From the NCBI GenBank assembly GCA_017526725.1, contig JAFXRA010000306.1, positions 1 to 12,651 of the forward strand: 12,651 nucleotides of DNA, written 5' to 3'. Source of the stretch: Candidatus Rifleibacteriota bacterium (GTDB lineage Bacteria > Riflebacteria > Ozemobacteria > Ozemobacterales > Ozemobacteraceae). Below are positions 1 to 7,442 of the stretch, in pieces; positions within the stretch are counted from its first letter, which is position 1; each line of letters starts with the position of its first letter. The translations under genes were made by a program, and so were the position numbers. Below the pieces are notes generated by a model that was not told the origin of the DNA, did not search any database, and worked only from the letters and a program-made list of their open reading frames with translations.

Positions 1-487
1 CTCTTCCCAACAAATCATCTGAAGTAATCACGACTCTGGTGTGAGTAGCCAAATCCCATGTAGTTTCATCAATAGTAACGACAACAGTATCTGAAGCACT
101 GAGCAAGCCATCGTCTTTGCCTAAATAAATATTTTTAGCGGTAATATTCATTTCTCTGACTACTCTTGTTTCAAAAATACTTTCTTTTCGGAAAAGACTG
201 GGCCTTATTGTTGCTAATATCCACTGAGGCTTATTAGAAAGCATTGCCTGCCTGCAGGTAAGAATATCGTTTTGTCTAGTAGCTTTAACACGCCCTTCTA
301 AAGTAATAATACCATCTCTAGCAGTAAGAGTATCAGCAAGAATAACCGCATCCGGCTTTTCTTTTTTAATAAAAAAAGTATCAGAAGCAGGAATAAAATC
401 TTCTGGAACTAGCGGCTCATTGGCAGCAAAAAGCGTGATAGAAATTATTCCAAATAAAGCTATTAAATATATTAGATTCTTTTGCAT
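1..487 (-). CDS. OstA/LptA-like periplasmic protein, N-terminal part (runs off the window)
   Basis: I translated the minus strand from an ATG at 487; the frame stays open to the window edge (162 codons), so the C-terminus is missing. Residues 1-21 look like a signal peptide: a Lys near the start, a hydrophobic core (LIYLIALFGIISITLF) and an Ala-Ala cleavage region. The mature part contains ILADTLTARDGIITLEGRVKA and a later segment KNIYLGKDDGLLSASDTVVV, the repeating beta-strand style of the OstA/LptA fold, in which lipopolysaccharide-transport proteins write out a substrate and its backbone. The family call rests on this pattern, not on a catalytic motif. The likely place of action is the periplasm or outer membrane. 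The start is firm, because an in-frame TAG lies two codons upstream (491-493). No Shine-Dalgarno precedes it, and the promoter abuts the ATG. A surface or LPS-export role is inference. Confidence 0.6.
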   Translation of the reverse strand, partial: MQKNLIYLIALFGIISITLFAANEPLVPEDFIPASDTFFIKKEKPDAVILADTLTARDGIITLEGRVKATRQNDILTCRQAMLSNKPQWILATIRPSLFRKESIFETRVVREMNITAKNIYLGKDDGLLSASDTVVVTIDETTWDLATHTRVVITSDDLLGR

Positions 488-493
488 AGGCTA

Positions 494-522
494 ATTATAC
501 CTATATCTTTAACCATCTTCAA
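494..522 (-). promoter_or_regulatory. Sigma70-type promoter directly abutting the OstA-like start codon
   Basis: On the minus strand TTGAAG (522-517) is followed by exactly 17 nt and then TATAAT (499-494). Six nucleotides separate TATAAT from the ATG at 487, so transcription would be expected to start at the A of the ATG. This would give a leaderless mRNA, consistent with the absence of a ribosome binding site. Confidence 0.6.
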
Positions 523-527
523 CCATA

Positions 528-681
528 AATATCCCCTTTTTAAAAGGAGAAAGTCTGCGATAGCAGACAAGGGGATTTTTGAGAAGTTTATTAAACAGTA
601 AATAGTTAAGTCCAAGGACTAAATTGTTATGAAAAATCTCCCCGTCAGCTTACAGCTGACACCCCTCTTTAACAAAGAGGG
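528..681. repeat. Palindromic composite repeat, copy A (two hairpin units in opposite orientation)
   Basis: The left unit has an AT-rich C/G clamp (CCTTTT/AAAAGG), a hairpin GTCTGC-gata-GCAGAC (553-568), then GGGGATTTTTGAGAA. The right unit reads the other way: AAAAATCTCCCC, hairpin GTCAGCT-tac-AGCTGAC (644-660), then CCCTCTTT-aac-AAAGAGGG (663-681). Between them lies a tail with GTTAAGTCC followed by AAGGACT (607-620), shared with copies near 5660 and 12615. The element lies between the divergent promoters of the OstA-like gene and the helicase operon. The hairpin stems differ in sequence between copies while their positions and flanks are kept. It could be a non-autonomous mobile element or a structured RNA; I see no clear target-site duplication. 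Confidence 0.65.
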
Positions 682-732
682 TTAATAGAATTATTACAAT
701 TATTATTCTATCTATGAATTATCAAAAGGGTC

Positions 733-761
733 TTGAAGCTAAACCACTTAGAGAGTATATT
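733..761 (+). promoter_or_regulatory. Candidate promoter of the helicase-tsaEBD operon
   Basis: TTGAAG (733-738), a 17-nt spacer and TATATT (756-761) predict a start near 768 and a leader of about 86 nt. A second -10-like TATAAT at 839-844 would start transcription about 3 nt before the helicase ATG, but its -35 (816-821, TATAAA) is poor. Either could be used. A degenerate heptamer pair (767-780, GTTAGGA GTGAGGA) sits at the predicted start. Confidence 0.4.
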
Positions 762-853
762 TAATAGTTAGGAGTGAGGAATTTAATCCTCTCTGTTGGC
801 CATATAATCGTTATCTATAAAATAGGAATTACAAGGAATATAATACACTAGAC

Positions 854-3166
854 ATGGAATTAAACGTTAAATATCGTGACTACACACTTGATCCCTATCA
901 GGTTCAGGCAATTACCGAAATTGAAAATGGGCACTCTCTGGTGCTTTCTGCTCCTACAGGTTCTGGGAAGACTCTAGTTGCAGAATACCTTATCGAAAAA
1001 GTTCTTCAAACTGATAAGCGCATTATTTACACATCACCGATTAAAGCCTTATCAAATCAGAAATATAGAGATTTTTCAAAGCTCTACGGAGATAAAGTCG
1101 GTATACTTACAGGCGACGTAGTAATAAATCGTGACGCACAGGCTCTTATTGTAACTACTGAAGTTTACCGCAATATGTGTGTTGAAGATCCAGAGGCTAT
1201 TGCAGACGTTTCTTATGTTATATTCGATGAAATTCACTATTTAGGCGATATAGAACGTGGCACTGTATGGGAAGAATCTATTATCTTCTCACCCAAGACC
1301 GTTAGATTCCTGTGTCTTTCCGCTACGATTCCTAACTGTGATGAATTAGCCCATTGGATAGAATCAGTCATAGACCATCACGTAAAGGTAATCAGCCACC
1401 ATCACAGAGCGGTCCCGCTGACTTTCCAGTTCTATTATCAGAAAAAACTTCTAGACTTCAAGGAACTGAAGAAAAAAGTTCGCGGCGGTGCAGATAATCC
1501 CAGATTTATGCATGGCAATAAAGGAAAAAAGAACGAAGATGAGTTCAGACATTTCGATATAATAAAGATGCTAAGAACTCAAGATAAACTGCCGCTGCTG
1601 TATTTCGTATTTTCCAGAGCACTTGCTGATAAGTTTTCAAAAGATGTAGCAAAAAAAATGAACTTCACAACCCAAGAAGAAAAAGCTTACATCGAAGAAA
1701 TGTGCGACAGCTATATAGAAAAATATTCTCGTCAGAATCTCGAAACAGCGCAGGAACTGAAGGAAGAACTGATGAAGGGCGTAGGCAGACATCATGCCGG
1801 CCTTCTTCCACAATTGAAAGAACTGGTCGAAATACTTTTTGCAAAGCGTATTGTGAAGGTTTTATTCGTTACAGAAACATTCGCAGTCGGCATAAATATG
1901 CCTGCTAGAAGCGTAGCTTACGATGCATTGAAGAAATATGACGGCAGAACTTTCAGACCAATGCAGTCTTTGGAATTCACCCAGATTTCTGGTCGTGCTG
2001 GTCGTAGAGGAATAGACCCAACCGGCTGGGTAATAGTTCCACATATTCCAAGAGACCTCGATATAGACCAACTGCAAGATTTGGTTTATGGTGATGTTGA
2101 ACCTCTAGAAAGCAGATTTGACCTTTCTTTTAACTCTGTTTTGAACCTTTATGCGGGTCATAAAACTGAAGAAATCAGAATGATTCTTAAACGTAATTTT
2201 GCCCAGTTCCAGGCAAATAAGAATCTGCCTGAACTTGCTGACAAGGTTGCAAAGTATCGTGCTGAAATGGAACAGGTCGAACATCGCTGTGTTGAAAAGA
2301 AAGATGATTTCGAAGCTTTTATGGTTTTCCATAAAAAGAAGCAACAACGATTAGACGTTATGAACCGTCAGCTTGAACAAATCAGATTCGGCATGAGAGG
2401 GAAAAGAAATAGATTTGCCCAAATTGAAATCGAAAAGCAGTTTAATGAAAGCAATGCTCTTCTCAGGCAGGAAGAAGAACAGTTTATCTGCGGTAAGTGC
2501 AAACATAAGCATAAGTGTGTCAGCAATCACTATCAAGCTTTAAAAGTCAAGAAAAAGCTTGATTACTGGCGTGAATTGCTTGAAGAACAAGGTGAATTGC
2601 AACTTCCGATTTACGAACATAAGCTGGAAATTCTCCGCAGATTAGGATATGTGGATGATAAAGGTTTGCTGCCTCGCGGCGAGCTTGCCAGCAAAATACA
2701 TACAGAAGAAATTACTGTTACAGAACTATATTTCCATGGATATTTCCACGAAATGGATGTTCACGAAATAAATGCTCTCTGTCTTGCTTTGGTCTACGAA
2801 TATCGACGCCGAGGACCAAGTAACGGCGAACAGCAAAACGGAGGGGTGAATAAACTTCCAGAAAAGCTAAAGAGCGCCAAGGGCTTTGTCAACTCTCTTG
2901 CCAGACAGCATAATTTTGTCAAACCTCTTGAAACAAAACTCTGCAATTTAATGCTTGATTGGAGCCATGGCGAACCATTTGAAGAAATGATGAAACGTAC
3001 AGATGTTCCAGAAGGCGATATTATCAGATCTTTCAGACAGGTTATAGATTTACTCAGACAGCTCAGAGACGCTCTTGAACAAGACCCTGGTTTAAGAGAC
3101 AAGATGCTGGACTGTCTTGGCTGTATTAACAGAGATATTGTTCTTGCAACAGAACTTAGAGACTAA
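854..3166 (+). CDS. SKI2/Mtr4-like DEAD/DEAH-box RNA helicase with DSHCT domain
   Basis: This is a 770-residue superfamily 2 helicase. Visible motifs are Walker A APTGSGKT (33-40), motif Ia TSPIKALSNQK (60-70), DEIH box (125-128), SATIPN (156-161), the GVGRHHAGLLP block typical of SKI2-like enzymes (309-319), ETFAVGINMPA (341-351) and motif VI QISGRAGRRG (377-386). The C-terminal third (about 590-770), with LRRLGYVDDKG and the RSFRQVIDLLRQLRD signature, matches the DSHCT domain. A charged region at about 460-545 looks coiled-coil-like, and a cysteine cluster CGKCKHKHKC (546-555) could bind metal. The expected role is ATP-driven unwinding of structured RNA in the cytoplasm, perhaps in RNA turnover. 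ATG 854 is the first start after an in-frame TAA (818-820), and it lacks a good Shine-Dalgarno. The stop overlaps the tsaE start (TAATG), so the gene heads the operon. Related proteins occur in Cyanobacteria and Actinobacteria (HelY). Confidence 0.9.
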   Translation: MELNVKYRDYTLDPYQVQAITEIENGHSLVLSAPTGSGKTLVAEYLIEKVLQTDKRIIYTSPIKALSNQKYRDFSKLYGDKVGILTGDVVINRDAQALIVTTEVYRNMCVEDPEAIADVSYVIFDEIHYLGDIERGTVWEESIIFSPKTVRFLCLSATIPNCDELAHWIESVIDHHVKVISHHHRAVPLTFQFYYQKKLLDFKELKKKVRGGADNPRFMHGNKGKKNEDEFRHFDIIKMLRTQDKLPLLYFVFSRALADKFSKDVAKKMNFTTQEEKAYIEEMCDSYIEKYSRQNLETAQELKEELMKGVGRHHAGLLPQLKELVEILFAKRIVKVLFVTETFAVGINMPARSVAYDALKKYDGRTFRPMQSLEFTQISGRAGRRGIDPTGWVIVPHIPRDLDIDQLQDLVYGDVEPLESRFDLSFNSVLNLYAGHKTEEIRMILKRNFAQFQANKNLPELADKVAKYRAEMEQVEHRCVEKKDDFEAFMVFHKKKQQRLDVMNRQLEQIRFGMRGKRNRFAQIEIEKQFNESNALLRQEEEQFICGKCKHKHKCVSNHYQALKVKKKLDYWRELLEEQGELQLPIYEHKLEILRRLGYVDDKGLLPRGELASKIHTEEITVTELYFHGYFHEMDVHEINALCLALVYEYRRRGPSNGEQQNGGVNKLPEKLKSAKGFVNSLARQHNFVKPLETKLCNLMLDWSHGEPFEEMMKRTDVPEGDIIRSFRQVIDLLRQLRDALEQDPGLRDKMLDCLGCINRDIVLATELRD

Positions 3167-3612
3167 TGGAAACGAATAAAATTATAGCTTCATCCGAAAA
3201 TGACACAATGTCAGTAGCAGCAAAACTAGCTAAAGAATACCCTAATCATCTGGTATTACTTAAAGGCGAACTTGGTGCAGGAAAGACTGTTTTTGCAAGA
3301 GGTTTCGCAAAAGGTCTAGGAATCGACTGCAATGTTTCAAGTCCTTCTTACACTCTTATGAATGAATATCGCAAAGTTCGAAACAGCATGTTCCACCTGG
3401 ACCTTTACAGACTCAACTGTCTTGAAGAAGTTGTTGATATTGGCCTGTTCGACATTCTAGACTCTAAACAACCCTGTCTTATAGAATGGGCAGAACGTGT
3501 TTATGAATTATCCAAACTTCCACATCTTTCAGTGGAAATTACTCGACAGTCTGTCAGCGACAATAATGAACAGCGCACAATAACCTGGCATTGGGAAAGT
3601 GGTGAAAAATGA
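3166..3612 (+). CDS. tsaE: tRNA t6A biosynthesis ATPase TsaE
   Basis: The 148-residue protein has the usual TsaE length and motifs: P-loop GELGAGKT (34-41), SPSYTLMNEY (59-68), HLDLYRL (77-83) and LIEWAERV (105-112). TsaE is the ATPase that binds and resets the TsaB-TsaD complex, which places the threonylcarbamoyl group on A37 of ANN-decoding tRNAs. It acts in the cytoplasm. Its ATG shares one base with the helicase stop, and its stop overlaps the tsaB ATG, so translation is probably coupled along the operon. No strong ribosome binding site precedes it, which fits reinitiation from the helicase cistron. Nothing essential appears to be missing. Confidence 0.95.
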   Translation: METNKIIASSENDTMSVAAKLAKEYPNHLVLLKGELGAGKTVFARGFAKGLGIDCNVSSPSYTLMNEYRKVRNSMFHLDLYRLNCLEEVVDIGLFDILDSKQPCLIEWAERVYELSKLPHLSVEITRQSVSDNNEQRTITWHWESGEK

Positions 3613-4376
3613 AATACCTGTTTATAGACGCATCAGAAAATATTACACACATTCAAACAGGCACAGAAAATAATTTTTCTGCTAAAGATATAGATACCAA
3701 CCGTGACTTTGCAGCAAAAATCACTGAAATTTGTGACAACATGTTAAAAGAAGCAGGTTGGGAACAAAAAGACCTGACTCATTTAGTTGTTTGCACAGGT
3801 CCTGGCAGTCTCACTGGTTTGAGAGTTGCAGACGGTTTTCTAAGGGCTTTAGCCATGCTTCTTGACATTCCGTTAATCGGAATAGATTTATTCAAATGGT
3901 CTATTCAGACTCTTTCTGATAGAAATTTTGAAGGTGAAGCAAGGCTTGTTATGCCTACATTAATCGACAAAGCTTTCGAAGTTAAGTGTTCCATAAAAAC
4001 GATGCTCCCCCACGAACGGTGGGGCTGCCGCCATGGATGGCGGCGTGCAAGCGAGCCACAGGATGTGAGCGAGTCGTTGAGCTGTCACGAAGTGACTGAG
4101 GGGGCTGCTCACGAAGTGAGCAGTGATGGAGATATTAAAACCAGTTTCCCTGTCTTAATCGAAAAAAAAGCCATTCCTTCAGATATAAAAACTTTCGGTA
4201 TCCGCTATAATCACGAATCAGCCGAAAGGCTAGAGCCTTCTCCTGAAGCTCTCCACAAGCTTATATTAGAAGAAGCAAAAACAGCTAAAACAGGTATAGA
4301 TGAAATTCTAAAAATATTACCGCTTTATATAATTCCATCTCAAGCAGAAAGAAACTTCAAAGGGGGCGACAAATGA
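3609..4376 (+). CDS. tsaB: tRNA t6A biosynthesis scaffold TsaB with an in-frame palindromic insert
   Basis: TsaB is the inactive TsaD paralogue that dimerises with TsaD. Residues 64-75 carry the family signature GPGSLTGLRVAD, and IDKAFEVKCS (119-128) corresponds to the DAR-x-EVY strand of other TsaB proteins. Directly after that strand, residues of about 132-174 are encoded by a block of GC-rich hairpins and have an odd composition (TMLPHERWGCRHGWRR, then two CHEV/AHEV segments). Without the block the protein would be about 212 residues, close to the family norm (E. coli 231). The frame is open throughout and the C-terminal part continues normally (PVLIEKKAIP; LPLYIIPSQAER). The gene is therefore probably functional, with an extra surface loop. 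The start overlaps the tsaE stop (ATGA), with GGTG just upstream. The stop overlaps the tsaD start in the same way. Confidence 0.9.
   Translation: MKYLFIDASENITHIQTGTENNFSAKDIDTNRDFAAKITEICDNMLKEAGWEQKDLTHLVVCTGPGSLTGLRVADGFLRALAMLLDIPLIGIDLFKWSIQTLSDRNFEGEARLVMPTLIDKAFEVKCSIKTMLPHERWGCRHGWRRASEPQDVSESLSCHEVTEGAAHEVSSDGDIKTSFPVLIEKKAIPSDIKTFGIRYNHESAERLEPSPEALHKLILEEAKTAKTGIDEILKILPLYIIPSQAERNFKGGDK
4003..4130 (+). repeat. Palindromic repeat element inserted in frame inside tsaB
   Basis: About 128 bases far richer in G+C than the surrounding gene fold into a row of hairpins: CCCCAC/GTGGGG (4008-4024), GCCGCCA-tgga-TGGCGGC (4027-4044), a weak CAC/GTG (4057-4067), GTCAC-gaa-GTGAC (4084-4096) and CTGCTCAC-gaa-GTGAGCAG (4105-4123). 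The sequence GACTGAGGGGGCTG between the last two recurs as GACTGAGGTGGGCTG in the intergenic composite at 5590-5604. A 24-base stretch (4035-4058) recurs with 2 differences at 10998-10975 on the minus strand. It therefore belongs to a dispersed repeat family that also exists outside genes. The layout resembles Rickettsia palindromic elements, which also insert into genes without breaking the frame. I claim no homology to those. Confidence 0.75.
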
Positions 4377-5383
4377 TTACATTAGGAATAGAATCATCCT
4401 GCGATGATACCTCAATCGCCCTTGTAGAAAACGGCACAAAAATGTTGGCCAGCCTCGTTTCTTCTCAGATAGAAATTCATAAACGCTTTGGCGGTGTTGT
4501 TCCTGAAGTAGCCTCAAGAAAACACTTAGAAGCAATTCTGCCTCTTTTGAACGAAGCATTGACAAAAGCAGATAAAAAACTGACAGATATCGACCAGATA
4601 GCCGTAACAGCGGGTCCTGGCTTGCTTGGTCCTCTACTTGTAGGTTTAACAACCGCAAAAGCTCTTGCTTGGTATCTTAAGGTTCCGCTAGTGCCTGTAA
4701 ACCACATCGAAGCCCACTTAACAGCGGCCTTTTTAACAGCAGAACAGTTACCTGAATATCCTTTTTTAGGTCTAATTGTTTCTGGTGGTCACTCTAACCT
4801 TGTTTATGCAACAGGGCCAAGAGATTTTGAAGAATTGGCTCATACTCTTGACGATGCTCCTGGTGAATTATATGACAAAGTGTCAAGACATTTAGGTCTA
4901 GGATATCCTGGTGGCCCTATAATTCAGAAAACAGCCGAAGGCGGAGACCCCAAAGCTTATAAACTTCCTAAGCCAATGTCTGGAAAAGGCTTCGTTTTCA
5001 GTTTCAGCGGTTTAAAAACTGCTGTTATGCGTATTATGGAAAAAGAAGGCGATGCTCTTAAAATGCCAGACCTTTGTGCAAGCTTACAGTATACTGTTGC
5101 AGAAACACTGGCAGAAAAAGTAGAACTAGCTTTAAAGGAAAGAAAGCCTAAGGTTCTAGCTATGGCTGGCGGTGTTGCAGCTAATAAGATTTTGCGTGAA
5201 AGAATGCAGAAAATCGCAGATAAGCACAAAATCAGACTGCTTCTTCCCACAATTCACCTCTGCACAGACAACGGCGCTATGGTCGCAGCTCATGGTTTCT
5301 TAACCTCAAAACTTGCTCCAGAAAACAGCATTATGGTCAACGCTTCTGCCAACTGGGAAATGGGTCAGCCTTACAACTTTTAA
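4373..5383 (+). CDS. tsaD: tRNA N6-adenosine threonylcarbamoyltransferase TsaD
   Basis: The protein has 336 residues, full length for the Kae1/Qri7/TsaD family. It transfers the threonylcarbamoyl group from threonylcarbamoyl-AMP to A37 of tRNA. It has the N-terminal GIESSCDDTS (5-14), metal-binding HIEAH (111-115), SGGHSNLV (137-144), the DDAPGELYDKV block (160-170), FSFSGLKTAV (209-218), GGVAANKILRE (266-276) and CTDNGAMVA (297-305) with the last metal ligand. The DDAPGELYDKV block departs slightly from the common DDA-x-GEAFDKV form. The ATG overlaps the tsaB stop (ATGA), and GGGGG at 4363-4367 gives a good ribosome binding site. It is the last gene of the operon. A heptamer repeat array begins on its stop codon. 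Confidence 0.96.
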   Translation: MITLGIESSCDDTSIALVENGTKMLASLVSSQIEIHKRFGGVVPEVASRKHLEAILPLLNEALTKADKKLTDIDQIAVTAGPGLLGPLLVGLTTAKALAWYLKVPLVPVNHIEAHLTAAFLTAEQLPEYPFLGLIVSGGHSNLVYATGPRDFEELAHTLDDAPGELYDKVSRHLGLGYPGGPIIQKTAEGGDPKAYKLPKPMSGKGFVFSFSGLKTAVMRIMEKEGDALKMPDLCASLQYTVAETLAEKVELALKERKPKVLAMAGGVAANKILRERMQKIADKHKIRLLLPTIHLCTDNGAMVAAHGFLTSKLAPENSIMVNASANWEMGQPYNF

Positions 5384-5410
5384 TTAGGAATTAGGAGTGA
5401 GGAATTGAGA
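5383..5410 (+). repeat. Heptanucleotide tandem array (ATTAGGA type, 4 units)
   Basis: Four contiguous 7-mers read ATTAGGA, ATTAGGA, GTGAGGA, ATTGAGA. The first overlaps the last base of the tsaD stop codon. The same GTTAGGA/GTGAGGA pair occurs at 767-780, before the operon. Confidence 0.7.
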
Positions 5411-5420
5411 GCCTACTGCT

Positions 5421-5469
5421 CTGTGGGACAGTTGCTAACGCAACCTGTGGGACGATTACTATCGCAATC
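5421..5469 (+). repeat. Two tandem 24-25 bp hairpin units
   Basis: The sequence CTGTGGGAC starts at 5421 and again at 5445. Each copy is followed by a small hairpin: GTTGC-taac-GCAAC in the first, and GATTAC/GCAATC with one mismatch in the second. The loop sides changed between units while the stems stayed mostly paired. I see no coding capacity. Confidence 0.55.
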
Positions 5470-5518
5470 TTTTGGAACTGTTGGAATTGTTAGAAGTGCT
5501 GGGAAATAAGAAGATCTG

Positions 5519-5685
5519 CCCCCGGTATTGCCGGGGGAAGTGGCTGCGGTAAGCAGACGAAAGGGGGAGCAAAGCTTTAGCTTTGCGTTGACTGAGGTGG
5601 GCTGATTGCGTAGCAATCAGGACGTTGTGGATTTTGAGAACTTTGCCAAGAATTACAAAGTTAAGTCAGAAGACTTGTAGTGAAA
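5519..5685 (+). repeat. Palindromic composite repeat, copy B
   Basis: Four hairpins stand in series: CCCCCGG/CCGGGGG (5519-5537), CTGC/GCAG (5544-5556), GCAAAGCT-tt-AGCTTTGC (5569-5586) and CTGATTGC-gta-GCAATCAG (5602-5620). They are followed by a tail GATTTTGAGAACTTTGCCAAG and a small hairpin AAGTC-agaa-GACTT (5663-5676). The tail closely matches copy C at 12583-12637 and more loosely copy A. GACTGAGGTGGGCTG (5590-5604) links it to the element inside tsaB. It lies about 135 bp after tsaD. The first stem has no T-run after it, so it is a poor intrinsic terminator. Confidence 0.65.
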
Positions 5686-5702
5686 CAAAAGCCAATCCCC
5701 TT

Positions 5703-5784
5703 ATCTCTCTTCCCTAATCTCTTATCTCTAAATTAAGGTCTCGCATCTACTGTCCGCTCTGTTACTCTTTGCTCTATAACTCTA
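5703..5784. repeat. Degenerate heptanucleotide tracts (ATCTCTN and NNCTCTA)
   Basis: From 5703 to 5730 the 7-mers are ATCTCTC, TTCCCTA, ATCTCTT, ATCTCTA. From 5764 to 5784 they are ACTCTTT, GCTCTAT, AACTCTA. The reverse complement (AGAGAT-like units) recurs at 7267-7294 and 12434-12461. The rest of the 5686-5874 spacer is AT-rich, with a possible -35 TTGACG at 5836-5841 for the next gene but no convincing -10 at the right distance. Confidence 0.55.
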
Positions 5785-5874
5785 TTGCTTTTTTCTTAAT
5801 TAATAATTATTATATATATTAAACTTACAACAAATTTGACGTAACTTTAATGTAAAAAATTAGGAAATAGGCTT

Positions 5875-7155
5875 ATGATTATGATAAATAGAAAATTTTA
5901 TCTAGATAAACTAGTTCAATATATGTGGAATGGTGAAGTAAAAGTCATTACTGGTATTAGACGATGCGGAAAATCAGTTCTACTATTTGAACTTTTCTAT
6001 AATCATCTATTAAGCAAAGGTATAAAGCCCAACAGAATTATAAAAATCGAACTGGATAAAAGACGCAATTATAAGTATAGAAACCCTATTTTGCTTTGCG
6101 AATATATTGAAGAAATAATTAATAATTCAAATGGTGAAGAAACTTATTTATTCATAGACGAAGTTCAGCTTACATCAAAAGTTATAGACAAGGAAAATGG
6201 AAATATCGAAGTTAATATTTACGATATGCTTAACGAGCTTGCTTCTTATAAAAATCTGGATGTTTATGTTACAGGCAGTAATTCAAAAGGATTGTCTAAC
6301 GATATAGCTACTGAATTCAGGGGAAAAGCCACACAGATTCATATTTTCCCTCTTTCTTTTGAAGAATATATCTATTTTTCTGGGAAAGACGAAACGAAGT
6401 CTTTGAATGACTATATGCTTTACGGTGGTATGCCAAAAGTATCGCTAATTGAAGATGAAAGCGAGAAGAAAAAGTATCTTTCCGATTTATTTAATCAGTT
6501 ATATATAAAAGATATTGTTGAACGTAATAAGATTGAAAGAACAGACATTTTGAATGATATTCTGGATTTTCTTGCTTCGCAAATCAGCTCTCTAACTAAT
6601 CCGACCAATATAGCTAATTCCATAAACAGCATAAAAAAAGAAAAACTAAACTCTGTTATTGTTTCTAATTATTTACAGCATATAATTGATTCTTTTCTTG
6701 TTTCTATGGCTAGACGTTTTGATTTGAAAGGCAAAACTTATTTTAAATATCCGAATAAATACTATTACACCGATATTGGTCTTAGAAATGCCAGACTTAA
6801 TTTTAGGCAGTATGACCCAGGTCATATTATGGAAAATATTATATATAATGATTTGATAAGAAGAGGCTACTCTGTTGATATAGGTGTTGTTACAGATAGG
6901 AATTCAGGAAATAATATTCAGAGAGAAATTGATTTTGTGGTTAATAATTCTGATAAAAAAATCTATATTCAATCTGCTTTTAATATTCTTGGCAATGAGA
7001 AAGAAAGTAGTGAATTATCATCATTGATGCTTACAAAAGATTTTTTCAAGAAAATAGTTATTAGAATGGATATTCCACATAATTTTTATGATAGTAAAGG
7101 AATTTTTCACTGCAATCTAATAGATATGCTTCTAGGAAAAGTAGATTTATTCTGA
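5875..7155 (+). CDS. AAA-type ATPase with DUF4143 C-terminal domain
   Basis: A 426-residue protein of the common ATP-binding DUF4143 family. The N-terminal ATPase shows Walker A GIRRCGKS (27-34), Walker B YLFIDEVQ (91-98), a sensor-like VTGSNS (132-137) and the family hallmark FPLSFEEY (158-165). The C-terminal part has FKYPNKYYYTDIGLRNA (290-306), then ENIIYNDLIRRGYSVDIG (320-337), EIDFVV (351-356) and YIQSAF (364-369). These sit where family members carry a degenerate PD-(D/E)xK-like fold. The role is unknown; proteins of this type are abundant in accessory regions of gut bacteria and may act with DNA or as stress or defence ATPases. Two in-frame ATGs (5875, 5881) are possible; AGG at 5869-5871 fits the second better. 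It stands alone, with repeats upstream and a terminator hairpin downstream. Confidence 0.85.
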   Translation: MIMINRKFYLDKLVQYMWNGEVKVITGIRRCGKSVLLFELFYNHLLSKGIKPNRIIKIELDKRRNYKYRNPILLCEYIEEIINNSNGEETYLFIDEVQLTSKVIDKENGNIEVNIYDMLNELASYKNLDVYVTGSNSKGLSNDIATEFRGKATQIHIFPLSFEEYIYFSGKDETKSLNDYMLYGGMPKVSLIEDESEKKKYLSDLFNQLYIKDIVERNKIERTDILNDILDFLASQISSLTNPTNIANSINSIKKEKLNSVIVSNYLQHIIDSFLVSMARRFDLKGKTYFKYPNKYYYTDIGLRNARLNFRQYDPGHIMENIIYNDLIRRGYSVDIGVVTDRNSGNNIQREIDFVVNNSDKKIYIQSAFNILGNEKESSELSSLMLTKDFFKKIVIRMDIPHNFYDSKGIFHCNLIDMLLGKVDLF

Positions 7156-7217
7156 TAAACGGTTAACCTCGTTGCTCTGTTTTAACCTTCAGTTTACTAT
7201 CTTGTAATTATTTCGTT

Positions 7218-7256
7218 ATTGCCACGCAGTCGCTAGACTGCGTGGCAATCTAGCTT
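7218..7256 (+). terminator. Strong hairpin, likely terminator of the DUF4143 gene
   Basis: A perfect 14-bp stem (7218-7231 with 7236-7249; ATTGCCACGCAGTC and its complement) closes a 4-base loop GCTA. It is followed by CTAGCTTTTTA, a short T-run about 5 nt after the stem. It lies some 60 bp after the stop at 7155. The stem is unusually GC-rich for this region. Confidence 0.6.
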
Positions 7257-7266
7257 TTTAGAGGTA

Positions 7267-7294
7267 AGAGATGAGAGAAGAGAGATTAGGGAAT
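7267..7294 (+). repeat. Heptanucleotide tandem array (AGAGATN, about 4 units)
   Basis: The units are AGAGATG, AGAGAAG, AGAGATT, AGGGAAT, directly downstream of the terminator hairpin. Confidence 0.6.
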
Positions 7295-7442
7295 TGTTTA
7301 AGTTCTCAAAATATAGAAAATCACTAATTATTAGGCAGTTTACACTCATTCGTTTAGACAATAAAAACAATAACTACCAACTACAACGAAAACAAAAAAT
7401 TAGGTTAGTCGTAAAAAAATATTTAGGTTGTGATTGCTGTGG

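Noticed and set aside
2794..3102. A 102-codon minus-strand frame inside the helicase gene, with other long opposite or offset frames inside the helicase and tsaD
   Set aside because: They lie in conserved coding sequence of recognised proteins and show no domain or ribosome binding site of their own.
5519..5537. Terminator of the tsa operon
   Set aside because: The stem is strong but is followed by AAGTGGCTG rather than a T-run, and it forms part of the repeat composite.
5413..5616. A 67-codon minus-strand frame after tsaD
   Set aside because: It lies wholly within tandem hairpin repeats; its residues only reflect those repeats.
5421..5685. CRISPR-like array, given repeated hairpins
   Set aside because: Units differ in stem sequence, spacing is irregular, there are no unique spacers of even length, and no cas genes are nearby.
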